NCBI RefSeq assembly: GCF_019249215.1 | Contig: NZ_JAESDI010000003.1 | Location: forward strand, 248,001 to 312,000 | Length of the DNA: 64,000 nt | Direction of reading: 5' to 3' | From: Alteromonas lipotrueae | GTDB taxonomy: Bacteria > Pseudomonadota > Gammaproteobacteria > Enterobacterales > Alteromonadaceae | In this document: positions 38,124-47,396 of the stretch, in pieces | Numbering within the stretch: the first letter of the stretch is position 1 | How the letters are laid out: the number at the start of each line of letters is the position of its first letter | Program-made: the position numbers and the translations under genes | The notes under the pieces: model-generated | The model's database searches: none | What the model was told of the DNA's origin: nothing | What the model saw: only the letters and a program-made list of their open reading frames with translations

Positions 38124-38661
38124 TACTACGGCGGATACTAAGCCTAAGCTATTCAGTGAAACTGGTTTACGGTTTCTTTGGATAACCTTGATTGCATTCG
38201 TGCTAGATCAGGTGACCAAATACGCGGTGTTAGGTGGTATGTCACTTTATCAATCGATAGAGGTATTACCATTTTTCAATTTAACTTACGTACACAATTA
38301 TGGCGCGGCATTTAGCTTTCTTGATAGTGCCGGTGGTTGGCAGCGATGGTTTTTTACTGCCATCGCTACTGTCGTCAGTGTGGTTATTTTATGGTGGTTG
38401 AAACAATCGCCTAAAAACCAAACCCTGTTGCCTGTCGCCTTTTCTTTTATTTTGGGTGGCGCGCTAGGTAACGTTTACGATCGTTTAGTGCATGGATATG
38501 TAATCGATTTTCTTGATTTTCATGTAAACAACATGCACTGGCCAGCCTTCAATATTGCCGATAGCGCTATATTTATTGGTGCAGCCCTATTAATTATTGA
38601 TATGTTCAAGAACGGCGAGAAGCACAAAAGCGCCGATCCAACCAACACGTCAAAGCAGTAA
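38116..38661 (+). CDS. lspA: Lipoprotein signal peptidase (signal peptidase II)
   Basis: A 181-residue inner-membrane aspartyl protease with four helices that cleaves prolipoprotein signal peptides. Catalytic Asp residues are in the conserved [18 protein letters not shown] and FNIADSAI stretches. I chose ATG 38116, which overlaps the ileS stop by 8 bases and has GAAGGGG upstream; in-frame starts at 38089 (TTG) and 38092 (ATG) lie deeper in ileS and lack a ribosome site. The ileS-lspA coupling is the same in E. coli. Confidence 0.95.
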   Translation: MLNTTADTKPKLFSETGLRFLWITLIAFVLDQVTKYAVLGGMSLYQSIEVLPFFNLTYVHNYGAAFSFLDSAGGWQRWFFTAIATVVSVVILWWLKQSPKNQTLLPVAFSFILGGALGNVYDRLVHGYVIDFLDFHVNNMHWPAFNIADSAIFIGAALLIIDMFKNGEKHKSADPTNTSKQ

Positions 38662-38672
38662 CCGGAGCCACA

Positions 38673-39140
38673 ATGACCGACAACCTAATTATTGGTTCTG
38701 ACAGCGAAGTTATTCTTCACTTTGATTTGAAACTTGAAGATGGCTCAGCCGCTGACAGCACCCGCGTAAATAATAAGCCCGCGAAAATGGTAATGGGTGA
38801 CGGTAGTCTTACCCCTAACTTTGAAGCCTGCTTATTAGGACTTCAAAAAGGTGAGAAGAAATCGTTTACGCTGGCCGCGAACGATGCCTTTGGTGAGCCT
38901 AACCCAAACAATATCCATTACATGGATCGAAGCCGTTTTGGCGCAGACTTAGAAATACAAGAAGGTGCCATTCTTGCGTTTTCTCAGCCAGATGGCTCAG
39001 AAATACCCGGTATCATCAGAAGTGTGGCTGGCGACTCTATCACTGTTGATTTTAATCACCCTCTTGCAGGGCAGACGGTTATTTTTGATGTTGAAATTGT
39101 TGATGTAAAAGCCGCACCTGCACCAGAAGGTGAAAAGTAA
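38673..39140 (+). CDS. fkpB: FKBP-type peptidyl-prolyl cis-trans isomerase (SlpA type)
   Basis: A 155-residue SlyD-like isomerase without the metal-binding His-rich tail. The FKBP core starts [20 protein letters not shown], and the inserted flap domain ([20 protein letters not shown]) precedes the closing [18 protein letters not shown] strand. It sits between lspA and ispH, as in E. coli. It probably acts as a cytoplasmic folding helper. It has 2 bases between its stop and ispH. Confidence 0.94.
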   Translation: MTDNLIIGSDSEVILHFDLKLEDGSAADSTRVNNKPAKMVMGDGSLTPNFEACLLGLQKGEKKSFTLAANDAFGEPNPNNIHYMDRSRFGADLEIQEGAILAFSQPDGSEIPGIIRSVAGDSITVDFNHPLAGQTVIFDVEIVDVKAAPAPEGEK

Positions 39141-39142
39141 TT

Positions 39143-40087
39143 ATGCAAATTCATCTCGCTAACCCCCGTGGTTTTTGTGCCGGTGTAGACAGAGCCATCA
39201 CAATTGTAGAAAGAGCACTTGAGATATTTGAGCCGCCTATCTATGTTCGCCATGAAGTCGTTCACAATAAGTTTGTGGTCGATGGGCTACGTGAGCGTGG
39301 CGCTATTTTTGTCGATGAATTGCATGAAGTGCCAGATAACTGCATTGTTATTTTTTCTGCCCACGGCGTTTCTCAAGCGGTAAGAAAAGAAGCTGAAAAT
39401 CGTGGCTTAAAAGTGTTTGATGCCACATGTCCGCTAGTCACTAAAGTGCATATGGAAGTGACCCGTGCAAGTAAAACAGGCACAGAATGTATTTTGATTG
39501 GTCACGCAGGGCACCCAGAAGTAGAAGGTACTATGGGGCAGTATAGCAATGATAAGGGTGGGATTTACCTTGTCGAATCTGAGGCTGATGTAGCGACCCT
39601 TGAAGTAAAAGACGCCAAGAATCTTTATTACTGTAGTCAAACGACTTTATCTGTTGATGATACCGCAGATGTTATTGATGCATTGCGTGAACGTTTCCCT
39701 GACATTCAAGGTCCTCGTAAAGACGATATTTGTTATGCCACACAAAATCGACAAGATGCAGTACGCGATTTATCTCAAGATTGCCAAGTCTTGCTAGTGG
39801 TGGGGGCTCAAAATAGCTCAAACTCAAATCGTTTGCGTGAACTAGCAGAAAAAATTGGTGCGAAAGCGCACTTAATTGCCGATGCTAACTGCATTCAGAA
39901 GGAGTGGCTTGACGGTATCGAGCATATTGGTGTGACAGCTGGCGCTTCGGCGCCAGAGGTGTTGGTTCAAGGTGTGGTTGATAAGCTTAAAACATGGGGC
40001 GCAGTTTCCGCCTCTGAGCGTGCAGGCCGAGAAGAAAATGTGGAATTCGCGGTTCCAAAAGAGCTTAGAGTTAAACAAGTAAGCTAA
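39143..40087 (+). CDS. ispH: 4-hydroxy-3-methylbut-2-enyl diphosphate reductase
   Basis: A 314-residue iron-sulfur enzyme (E. coli 316), the last step of the MEP isoprenoid pathway, giving IPP and DMAPP. The three cluster cysteines are in GFCAGVDRA (Cys12), [11 protein letters not shown] and ICYATQNRQ. The other active-site stretches [11 protein letters not shown] and [14 protein letters not shown] are intact. A terminator lies 33 bases after the stop and ends the murJ-ispH block. Confidence 0.98.
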   Translation: MQIHLANPRGFCAGVDRAITIVERALEIFEPPIYVRHEVVHNKFVVDGLRERGAIFVDELHEVPDNCIVIFSAHGVSQAVRKEAENRGLKVFDATCPLVTKVHMEVTRASKTGTECILIGHAGHPEVEGTMGQYSNDKGGIYLVESEADVATLEVKDAKNLYYCSQTTLSVDDTADVIDALRERFPDIQGPRKDDICYATQNRQDAVRDLSQDCQVLLVVGAQNSSNSNRLRELAEKIGAKAHLIADANCIQKEWLDGIEHIGVTAGASAPEVLVQGVVDKLKTWGAVSASERAGREENVEFAVPKELRVKQVS

Positions 40088-40120
40088 CACCTTTTAGGTA
40101 TGAAAATTGGTTCTGATTTG

Positions 40121-40153
40121 AAGGCACTGCATTGATTTGCAGTGCTTTTTTTT
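40121..40153 (+). terminator. Intrinsic terminator after ispH
   Basis: GCACTGC (40124-40130) pairs with GCAGTGC (40139-40145), extended by one A-T pair inside and by AAG/TTT outside, followed by an eight-base T-run. Confidence 0.92.
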
Positions 40154-40217
40154 ACGCTGTCGCATGATGGTAATACAAACTTATACGTTTTATGATTGCT
40201 TATACCTTGAGCAAGAA

Positions 40218-40242
40218 ATATTTAGCATAGAATGCTAAATAT
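40218..40242. promoter_or_regulatory. Palindrome upstream of the pilV operon
   Basis: ATATTTAGCAT (40218-40228) has its exact complement at 40232-40242 with a 3-base AGA centre. It lies about 50-75 bases before the pilV start, where an operator or the -10 region of the promoter would be. No T-run follows, so it is not a terminator. A DNA-binding regulator site is likely but not identified. Confidence 0.55.
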
Positions 40243-40292
40243 AAGGTTGTGTCTAAATTTTAGCGTGAATGCCACCGTGCAATGCAGGGACT

Positions 40293-40925
40293 ATGAATCG
40301 AACGATAATCACTAGTGGATTGAACAAACAGCAGGGCGTCGGCCTTATTGAAGTGCTTGTTACTTTGTTCATTCTTGCGATTGGGTTACTCGGGGTTGCT
40401 GCACTTCAATTCACCGGTTCGTTTGCCAACAAAGATGCTATTAGCCGAACGCAAAGCGAATTTGTTGCGGCTCAAGTTGCAGAGCGCTTACGTGCTGCTG
40501 CGCGTGTGGCAACGGTAGGTGATGGCATGGTGGTTAACAACCAATATTTCAATGCAAGTAATTACAACTTCACCGGGCTCACCTGCTCGGGTTCCACCCA
40601 TCCTTATAAATGTTTTTGTTTGAGTCGTCCTTCTGGGGTGCCCAATTGTGAAACCGCCACCTGCAACGAGCTGGATATGGCTAAATACGATGGCTGGGCA
40701 CTCTCATGCGCGGCAGTACAAACTAACCCTCAAACCACATTGTCGTTAACCTGTGCAGATAACAATGCAGCGGATGTTTACAGTTGCAGTGCGGGCTCAA
40801 GGTTGCAAGTTATTTTAGCATGGCCAGTAGCATCAACAGGTAATCAAACGTATACCTTAAACACGCGTTGCAACCCAAACGAATCAGACAGCAATGCTTG
40901 CGTCATTAAGGATTTAACCTTGTGA
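40293..40925 (+). CDS. pilV: Type IV pilus minor pilin PilV
   Basis: A 210-residue prepilin from ATG 40293; an in-frame ATG at 40269 would only lengthen the leader. The class III leader ends QQG and is followed by VGLIEVLVTLFILAIGLLGV, with the required Glu at +5. The C-terminal part contains eight or more cysteines likely to form disulfides in the periplasm. PilV primes assembly and adorns the pilus together with PilW, PilX and PilY1. It overlaps pilW by 4 bases, so the operon is translationally coupled. Confidence 0.88.
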   Translation: MNRTIITSGLNKQQGVGLIEVLVTLFILAIGLLGVAALQFTGSFANKDAISRTQSEFVAAQVAERLRAAARVATVGDGMVVNNQYFNASNYNFTGLTCSGSTHPYKCFCLSRPSGVPNCETATCNELDMAKYDGWALSCAAVQTNPQTTLSLTCADNNAADVYSCSAGSRLQVILAWPVASTGNQTYTLNTRCNPNESDSNACVIKDLTL

Positions 40926-41767
40926 AGCGTGTACAGGGTTTTTCGCTTGTAGAGCTAATGATTTCATTGGTATTGGGGCTGGTTATTTCTGGCGCTATCA
41001 TTCAAGTGCTGGTAAGCAGCAGCGTAACCAATACACTAAACCAAGCTGTTTCTCAGGTTCAGGAGTCGGGCCGGTATATAACCAGTCGGCTCACCGGAGA
41101 GTTTTACGAAATAGGTCGCTACGACCTTATTACTGCCAGCGTCGATGACTCTGTAGATACCGTATCAGAAGCTGCGTTTGTTCAAAACAACCCGGTTAGT
41201 TTAGTTGGAGACTTTTCGGCTAATGCCAGCCTAGGTAGTACTCAAGCATCAAGTGGAGCGAATGATCAGCTAGTAGTAAGCCTGCTTGCACTTGAAGACT
41301 GTACGGGAAATAAACATGGCTATGCTGCGGGTGATGAGTTCCATGTTGTGAATCGTTATTTTGTGAGTGGGACAGAGTTTAAATGCACGGGTTACGATGG
41401 CCGAGTTTTACGAGGCCTAAAAGCACAATCCGTTTCACCGACTACCGTGACCTTGCTAGACAATGTCAGTAATTTTCAACTTCAGTATGGCGTCAGTGAT
41501 GTTGCTGAGGATTCCAATGGGCAAGCTATAACCTATGTGACAGCAGACAAGTTGTCAGCGCTACGAGCACAAAATCAACAAGTAGTTGCGCTGCGCTGGG
41601 GGATCTTACTTAAAAGCTATCAAAACCAAGTGCAGCAAACCTCAGCTCCTACTTTTGCACTACTTAATGAAAATGCGGTGACCTTAGACTCAGCGCATTA
41701 CTATCAGGTGTTTACGAAAACGTTATCACTTCGAAATATGAAAAATTTTGTTAGGAGTATCCGATGA
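40922..41767 (+). CDS. pilW: Type IV pilus minor pilin PilW
   Basis: A 281-residue prepilin. The leader MKRVQG is followed by FSLVELMISLVLGLVISG, giving Glu+5 and the standard hydrophobic helix. The length and the GspJ-like head (EIGRYDLITA, VSNFQLQYGV) are as in PilW. The start is GTG at 40922, overlapping the pilV stop. It ends with a 4-base overlap into pilX. Confidence 0.88.
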   Translation: MKRVQGFSLVELMISLVLGLVISGAIIQVLVSSSVTNTLNQAVSQVQESGRYITSRLTGEFYEIGRYDLITASVDDSVDTVSEAAFVQNNPVSLVGDFSANASLGSTQASSGANDQLVVSLLALEDCTGNKHGYAAGDEFHVVNRYFVSGTEFKCTGYDGRVLRGLKAQSVSPTTVTLLDNVSNFQLQYGVSDVAEDSNGQAITYVTADKLSALRAQNQQVVALRWGILLKSYQNQVQQTSAPTFALLNENAVTLDSAHYYQVFTKTLSLRNMKNFVRSIR

Positions 41768-42327
41768 AGCAGCGCGGTTTGGTCATGGTGTTTGCATTGC
41801 TGGTACTACTTTCCCTTACTATTTTAGGGGTAAGCGCCGTAACTAGTAGCTTATCTCAATCTAAAATGGCCATGTCTTTGCAGCAAAGTGGCTTAGCATT
41901 TGATGCTGCAGAAGCGGCAATTGCGGGCGTCTTTTTTGAGTCGGAAGATGAAGTCTTGTTAGAAGATAGCACTAAAACAGACCCTTTATCAGCTGCTCGC
42001 CAAATTGCGGCCTTTGATCCAGAAACCGCATCAATGAGTTGTTTTGATGAAAATGAATGGACCGACAGGTACATGACTGAAAGTGGTCTCTCTACGGGCA
42101 GTGAGCACACCACAAACGGCACGTATCAAACCCTGGCAGGTACTAAGAGTTGGTCTCGTACCGCGTTTATAAGAGAGCAGGCATGTAGGGGCTCAAGCAA
42201 CGTGATTGGTGGTAGCAACGTAAATTGCCACGTGTTCATTATTAGAGGCTGCGGCAAGGTAGGTGCCAAATCCACGGTGGTTGCAAACTCCCTAGCGGCA
42301 TCAGTGTTTGGCCCCGCATCACAATAA
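41764..42327 (+). CDS. pilX: Type IV pilus minor pilin PilX
   Basis: A 187-residue PilX. The N-terminus MKQRG then LVMVFALLVLLSLTILGVSA lacks the Glu at +5, which is usual for PilX and GspK proteins that sit at the pilus tip. Four cysteines follow in the C-terminal half. It precedes pilY1 by 14 bases, in keeping with PilX helping to present PilY1. Confidence 0.85.
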   Translation: MKQRGLVMVFALLVLLSLTILGVSAVTSSLSQSKMAMSLQQSGLAFDAAEAAIAGVFFESEDEVLLEDSTKTDPLSAARQIAAFDPETASMSCFDENEWTDRYMTESGLSTGSEHTTNGTYQTLAGTKSWSRTAFIREQACRGSSNVIGGSNVNCHVFIIRGCGKVGAKSTVVANSLAASVFGPASQ

Positions 42328-42341
42328 GTAGAGTAATAATT

Positions 42342-45300
42342 ATGAAACGCGTGAGTAGTTTTTTTGTCTCGGTAGTGATGTTTTCTTGTATTGGCTTTTC
42401 CGCTGTCGGTGATGATTTGGATATTTACTTAGGTACCGCGTCAGAGTCGGCTACTTATAATCCAAATGTACTCTTTATTATGGACACGTCAGGCAGTATG
42501 ACGGGCAAAGATGGCACCGGCCAATCGCGTATTCTTAGAGTACAAAACGCACTTAAAGAGGCGTTAACTTCAGCCACCAATATAGATGCCGGCCTTATGC
42601 GTTTTTCCGACTATGGTGGCCCTATACTCTTTCCAGTAAGCGGGATTGACGATGCTATTCAACCAGAACTCATCACCTCAACCGGTTCAAGTAGTCATGA
42701 TGCGTCAGAAATCAACGGTACCGTAAATACTAATGCTAACAACCTAGTGTTGAGCTCTGGCACGAATATAGTCACATCAGGCATGCGTTTTACTGAGATG
42801 AATATTCCTCAAGGGGCAACGATAGTCAGTGCATATATTCGTTTTACATCAGAAAAATTTAATATAGCAGGCACCACACTCACGATAAGCGGTGAGGCGT
42901 CGGCAACTAGCACGGCATTTTCCACGGCATATGACAACCTTTCGTCACGAACTAAAACCGCATCAAAAGTTGAATGGATAAGTAACAATGACTTTCCTTC
43001 TGCTGATGAGGTTATTGCCACGCCTGATATTTCATCGGTTATTCAAGAAATTGTAGATTTGCCACAATGGTGCGGCGGTGATGACCTCAATATTCTTATA
43101 GAGGGCACAAGTTCAGATACAGCAAGCAGCCGAGAAGCCCGAGCATTTGATTCTGGGCAAACTGGGTCCCCGCAATTGGTGGTGTCTTATGATGATACAA
43201 CCGCTACAGGTTGCATCAGCGGTGAAAGCGTTTACCAGGTTAGCCGTTCTAACGACAATATAGAAGAAAACAACAAAGGGTATGAAAATACAGGCTCAGA
43301 GCTTACTTTCTCAAGCAGCTATAACAGTTATATAGGGGTTCGTTTTCAAAACGTAAACATCCCTCAAGGAGCTGAAATTTCCGAAGCCTACATAGAACTT
43401 ACTGCTTATAGCAGCTACAACTACAATAACTCGAGCATGTTAATTCGCGGTGTTGCTGATAATGATGCTGACGACTTCTCTTCTGGAAATCGTTATTTGC
43501 TTAGAAATATTGGCAAAACGTCAGGTGTAACTTGGACTATGGGGTCGTTTTCATCGGGCAATGATTACGCCTCACCGGATATTTCCGGCGTAGTTAAAGA
43601 GATTGTAGATAGAGCGGGATGGCAATCAGGTAATGCGATGGCGTTCGTGTTTAGTGACTTCACCGGCTATCGAGGTGCATATACCTACAGTGGCTCTCAG
43701 TCATCCGCGGCAAAATTAGTAGTTAAATTCAATGGTTCAGCCTCGCCTGGGCAGACATCGACAGTGAGAGAACACCTTATCAGTAAAGTTGATGAGCTTA
43801 CTGCCAGTGGCTATACGCCCATTGTAGATACGCTGTATGAGGCGGTTAACTATTACGGTGGCAGAGACGTTGATTACGGGCTAACCCGTGGTAACTACAA
43901 TGTTTCAAACACGGTAAGGAAGAATACGCGAGTCAGCCACAGAAGCGCGTATTTGGGCGGTGATGCTGTTCAACCAAACGGGTGTTCCGATGACAATCTA
44001 TCTGATAGCGACTGTATTAATGAATATATTCCTAGCGGGGCAACCTATATATCACCGGTTAGCGATCTGCAATGTCAGACCAACAATCATATTGTTTTGC
44101 TGTCTGATGGGGAAGCAAACAATAACCACAGTGTATCTCTTATCGAATCATTGCTAGGCGATAGCTGTACAGGTAGTGGGGGTGAAAAGTGTGGTTTGAG
44201 TTTAGTTAAAAATGTCAGCGATTCGGATACATCGGTTATTGGACGTCGGGTGATCACACATACAATAGGGTTTGCCGCGAATAGTACCGCCAACAATTTC
44301 TTGAATCAGCTGGCAGTGCAAAGTGGTGGCGGATTCTATCAAGCTGATGACAGCGCAGAACTGCTTGAAGCATTTAACACTATTCTTCGTTCAGTAAAGG
44401 ATGTGAATTCTACTTTTGTATCACCCGGAGTAGCGGTGAATCAGCTTAATCGCTTGACCCATAACGACGAACTCTACTTTGCGTTGTTTAAACCCAGTGA
44501 AGGTGCTATCTGGCCGGGTAACCTTAAGCGTTACCGATTAGATGGCGAGGATATTTTAGATCAAAACTCACTGGTTGCGGTAGATGGTGATACGGGATTC
44601 TTTAAAGATAATTCCCATAGCTTTTGGTCGACTCTTGTTGATGGTAGTGATGTTCGAGAAGGCGGTACCGCGAGCAAAATGACGTCTAACCGTAACTTAT
44701 ATATCTTCGATGGTGCTGGAACTATTGTTCAATCTAGTAATGAACTGCATGAAAACAACGAGGATATTACAGCAGCAATGATGGGGGTTGATGACGAACT
44801 CGACGCGGAAGAACTTCGCGAAGTGCTGCTTAAATGGGCGCGGGGCATAGATGTTAAAGATAATGATGGAGATGGTGATACCACTGACTACCGGCTTCAA
44901 ATGGGCGACCCCATTCATTCTCAACCTGTGGTGGTTAATTACGGCAGCACCGATTCAGCCATATTAGTTGCCACAAACCAAGGTATGCTGCATTCGTTTG
45001 ACGCTGAAACCGGCGAAGAAAACTTTGGCATTATGCCTAAAACGTTGCTGCCTAACTTGCACCACTTTTATGAAGATATCTCTACGTTTAATCATGTTTA
45101 TGGCTTAGACGGTGAAATGGTATTGCGTACGGTGGGAACTTCGACTTACCTGTATTTAGGTATGCGCCGAGGTGGCCGGAACTATTATGTGTTTGATGTG
45201 ACACAGAAGACGTCGCCCACCGTTAAGTTTGTAATCGCAGGCGGTACCTCGGGTCTTGAGAAATTAGGGCAAACATGGTCGCGTCCCACCATCACTAAAG

Positions 45301-46424
45301 TGCGCTACGGCAGCCAAGAGAAGAATGTCATGATCATCGGTGGCGGTTACGATGAATCGCAAGACGATAAGTCGGTGAGAAGTGCTGATGCCATTGGAAA
45401 TGCAGTTTATATGTTCGATGCAGACACTGGAAGCTTACTCTGGCACGCCAGCAACACTGATGCCGATTTGAATCTGGTTGATATGAACTACAGTATCCCG
45501 GGTCGAATATCCGTGATTGACAGAGACAACGATGGCTTCGCTGACCATATGTATGTCGGTGACATGGGCGGGCAACTGTTTCGCTTGGATATTTATAATG
45601 GCGAGTCGGGTAGCAACTTTATAAAAGGTGCGAGGCTGGCTGATTTTGCTGGGGACACCGCCGAAACCAATCGTCGTTTTTATTATGGCCCTGATGTTTC
45701 GGAAGTTGCGTTGGGTGACGAATTGTATTATGCCGTTGCAATGGGAAGTGGATGGCGAGCATCACCGCTTGATGTCACGGTAGAAGACAATTTTTATATG
45801 CTCAAAGACGATAGTGTATTTAGTCGCGATGTGAATGGTGAATATACCTTCATGAGCACCGTGTCTGAGTCGGATTTATATAATGCCACCGAACATTTGC
45901 TCACGAGTAGCGATGAAACTGAGCAAGGCGTGGCCGCATCCAGCTTTGCAAATAAAGCGGGGTGGTATATCGAGCTTACGACCAAGGGAGAAAAAGTATT
46001 AGCGTCACCCTTGATACTAGATTATAAAATATTCTTTACTACTTATGTACCTGCCGTAAGCAGTACCAGTTTGTGCGCGCCACCGTCCGGAAATAGCAGG
46101 GCATATCTCGTTAACTTATTTAATGCTAATGCCGTAACAGACCTTAATAATAATGGTGAACTCGATAGTTCTGACAGATCCGTAGAGTTACAGCAAACGG
46201 GGATCGCACCAGAGACTAAAATTCTTATCGAAGATATAACTAGCCCTGTGGTGTGCCTTGGTACCGAGTGTGCCTCTACCGTTATCAGTGTCGACGATGA
46301 TGGTAACGAAGAGGCCTGCGGCTCAGTGTTTGAATGTTTAGCGCAAAATATTTATGGTAAGTTTGAACGAATACAACGAGGCAGTTGGCATACAGAAACT
46401 GAGCGAGAGGATACATCTCAGTGA
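42342..46424 (+). CDS. pilY1: Type IV pilus tip adhesin / assembly factor PilY1
   Basis: A 1360-residue secreted protein. A signal peptide (1-23) is followed by a von Willebrand A domain whose MIDAS starts DTSGS at 48-52, with YTP at 491-493 and LSDGE with Asp589. Between the first strands and the rest of the vWA fold lie two tandem homologous modules (about 118-285 and 300-465). Each carries an IPQGA-x-I-x-x-AYI motif and ends in DISxVxxEIVD and a QLVVSY or KLVVKF strand. The C-terminal PilY1 beta-propeller (about 720-1270) has a calcium-loop DRDNDGFAD, and DLNNNGELD further on is dockerin-like. Calcium binding at this site controls extension and retraction in Pseudomonas. It overlaps pilE by 4 bases. 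Confidence 0.93.
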   Translation: MKRVSSFFVSVVMFSCIGFSAVGDDLDIYLGTASESATYNPNVLFIMDTSGSMTGKDGTGQSRILRVQNALKEALTSATNIDAGLMRFSDYGGPILFPVSGIDDAIQPELITSTGSSSHDASEINGTVNTNANNLVLSSGTNIVTSGMRFTEMNIPQGATIVSAYIRFTSEKFNIAGTTLTISGEASATSTAFSTAYDNLSSRTKTASKVEWISNNDFPSADEVIATPDISSVIQEIVDLPQWCGGDDLNILIEGTSSDTASSREARAFDSGQTGSPQLVVSYDDTTATGCISGESVYQVSRSNDNIEENNKGYENTGSELTFSSSYNSYIGVRFQNVNIPQGAEISEAYIELTAYSSYNYNNSSMLIRGVADNDADDFSSGNRYLLRNIGKTSGVTWTMGSFSSGNDYASPDISGVVKEIVDRAGWQSGNAMAFVFSDFTGYRGAYTYSGSQSSAAKLVVKFNGSASPGQTSTVREHLISKVDELTASGYTPIVDTLYEAVNYYGGRDVDYGLTRGNYNVSNTVRKNTRVSHRSAYLGGDAVQPNGCSDDNLSDSDCINEYIPSGATYISPVSDLQCQTNNHIVLLSDGEANNNHSVSLIESLLGDSCTGSGGEKCGLSLVKNVSDSDTSVIGRRVITHTIGFAANSTANNFLNQLAVQSGGGFYQADDSAELLEAFNTILRSVKDVNSTFVSPGVAVNQLNRLTHNDELYFALFKPSEGAIWPGNLKRYRLDGEDILDQNSLVAVDGDTGFFKDNSHSFWSTLVDGSDVREGGTASKMTSNRNLYIFDGAGTIVQSSNELHENNEDITAAMMGVDDELDAEELREVLLKWARGIDVKDNDGDGDTTDYRLQMGDPIHSQPVVVNYGSTDSAILVATNQGMLHSFDAETGEENFGIMPKTLLPNLHHFYEDISTFNHVYGLDGEMVLRTVGTSTYLYLGMRRGGRNYYVFDVTQKTSPTVKFVIAGGTSGLEKLGQTWSRPTITKVRYGSQEKNVMIIGGGYDESQDDKSVRSADAIGNAVYMFDADTGSLLWHASNTDADLNLVDMNYSIPGRISVIDRDNDGFADHMYVGDMGGQLFRLDIYNGESGSNFIKGARLADFAGDTAETNRRFYYGPDVSEVALGDELYYAVAMGSGWRASPLDVTVEDNFYMLKDDSVFSRDVNGEYTFMSTVSESDLYNATEHLLTSSDETEQGVAASSFANKAGWYIELTTKGEKVLASPLILDYKIFFTTYVPAVSSTSLCAPPSGNSRAYLVNLFNANAVTDLNNNGELDSSDRSVELQQTGIAPETKILIEDITSPVVCLGTECASTVISVDDDGNEEACGSVFECLAQNIYGKFERIQRGSWHTETEREDTSQ

Positions 46425-46888
46425 TTATTAGTAACGAAAGAAATAAAGGCTTTTCCCTTATTGAATTAATGATAGTCGTGGCGATTGTTGGCATTCTTGC
46501 CAGTATTGCTTACCCTTCGTATCAGTCTTTTATGACTGATGGGTATAGAGGGACGGGGCAGGCGGATTTGTTGGCATTTGCTGCTGCAATGGAGCGCCAT
46601 CATAGTGGCTCATTTAGTTACCAAGGTGCGGGCGCGGGCGGCGGAAATACGGGGGCGCCGACTATATTTGCCACTTATTCGCCTTCAACAGAAGCCGCGG
46701 CTAATAAACGCTACAACCTCACCATCGTGTCTGCTGATGCAACCAGTTATCAGCTCAAAGCAACACCAGTAAGCGGTTCTGCGCAGGCTGCTGATGGCGC
46801 GCTATTCTACTTTAGCGATGGACGGAAAGGTTGGGACGTGAACAATAATGGGTCGTTGGCGGCGGGCGAGTATTGTTGGTCTTGTTAA
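46421..46888 (+). CDS. pilE: Type IV pilin PilE (minor pilin)
   Basis: A 155-residue prepilin. The leader MIISNERNKG is followed by FSLIELMIVVAIVGILASIA and then YPSYQSFM, with Glu+5. The C-terminal pair of cysteines (CWSC) is close together, unlike the wide D-region loop of major pilins, which fits a PilE minor pilin. The start is GTG at 46421, overlapping the pilY1 stop, with GAGG about 10 bases upstream. It ends the operon 4 bases from the end of the convergent pilin gene; no terminator separates them. Confidence 0.85.
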   Translation: MIISNERNKGFSLIELMIVVAIVGILASIAYPSYQSFMTDGYRGTGQADLLAFAAAMERHHSGSFSYQGAGAGGGNTGAPTIFATYSPSTEAAANKRYNLTIVSADATSYQLKATPVSGSAQAADGALFYFSDGRKGWDVNNNGSLAAGEYCWSC

Positions 46889-46892
46889 TTCA

Positions 46893-47396
46893 CTAGGGTT
46901 TTGCGGGTGATAGTGGCACTAACGGCCCCATGCTCACCACATCTTGCCAACTCGACTGATACGGCGGTGCAACGATAAATGTCAATTGTTGAGTAATAAC
47001 TTGGCTTTCAAGTTTTTCTTTTTCAGTAAGTCCTTGCACTTCATCAAGCGTGCCTTCTACATTTACCTCCTCCTCGGTATTTAGCGCTTCTTCTGTATGG
47101 GGCAATTTGGGCAAAGGTTCTATGATTTGCTCTAAGATAACGGCTTTTGCCACGCTCGTGGAATACGAGGGTGTAATGGTGACGTATGAATTTGGGTTGG
47201 TGTTCACGTTTATTAGTAAATCAGTTTGGGCGATCTCAAGTTGATGTCGTGCTTGCTGCACTGCGCGAAGTTGCTGCCACTGTCCGAAAATTTGCTGATA
47301 AAGCTTAAGGCCGGCGGTAAAGGTAAGCGCAAAGAGTCCTGATGCGATAATTACTTCGATTAGTGAAAACCCTTTGGTCAATTTAATTGAAGTCAT
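46893..47396 (-). CDS. Pseudopilin, PilV/GspI-like (PpdC position)
   Basis: A 167-residue prepilin from ATG 47396, chosen because GGGAG lies 5 bases upstream and the leader MTSIKLTKG is then of normal length, followed by FSLIEVIIASGLFALTFTAG. An upstream ATG at 47435 would give an oversized leader. The middle region is acidic and low-complexity (EEALNTEEEVNVEG). It is the fourth gene of a minus-strand operon whose order matches E. coli ppdA-ppdB-ygdB-ppdC. It overlaps the preceding gene by 14 bases. Confidence 0.75.
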   Translation of the reverse strand: MTSIKLTKGFSLIEVIIASGLFALTFTAGLKLYQQIFGQWQQLRAVQQARHQLEIAQTDLLINVNTNPNSYVTITPSYSTSVAKAVILEQIIEPLPKLPHTEEALNTEEEVNVEGTLDEVQGLTEKEKLESQVITQQLTFIVAPPYQSSWQDVVSMGPLVPLSPAKP

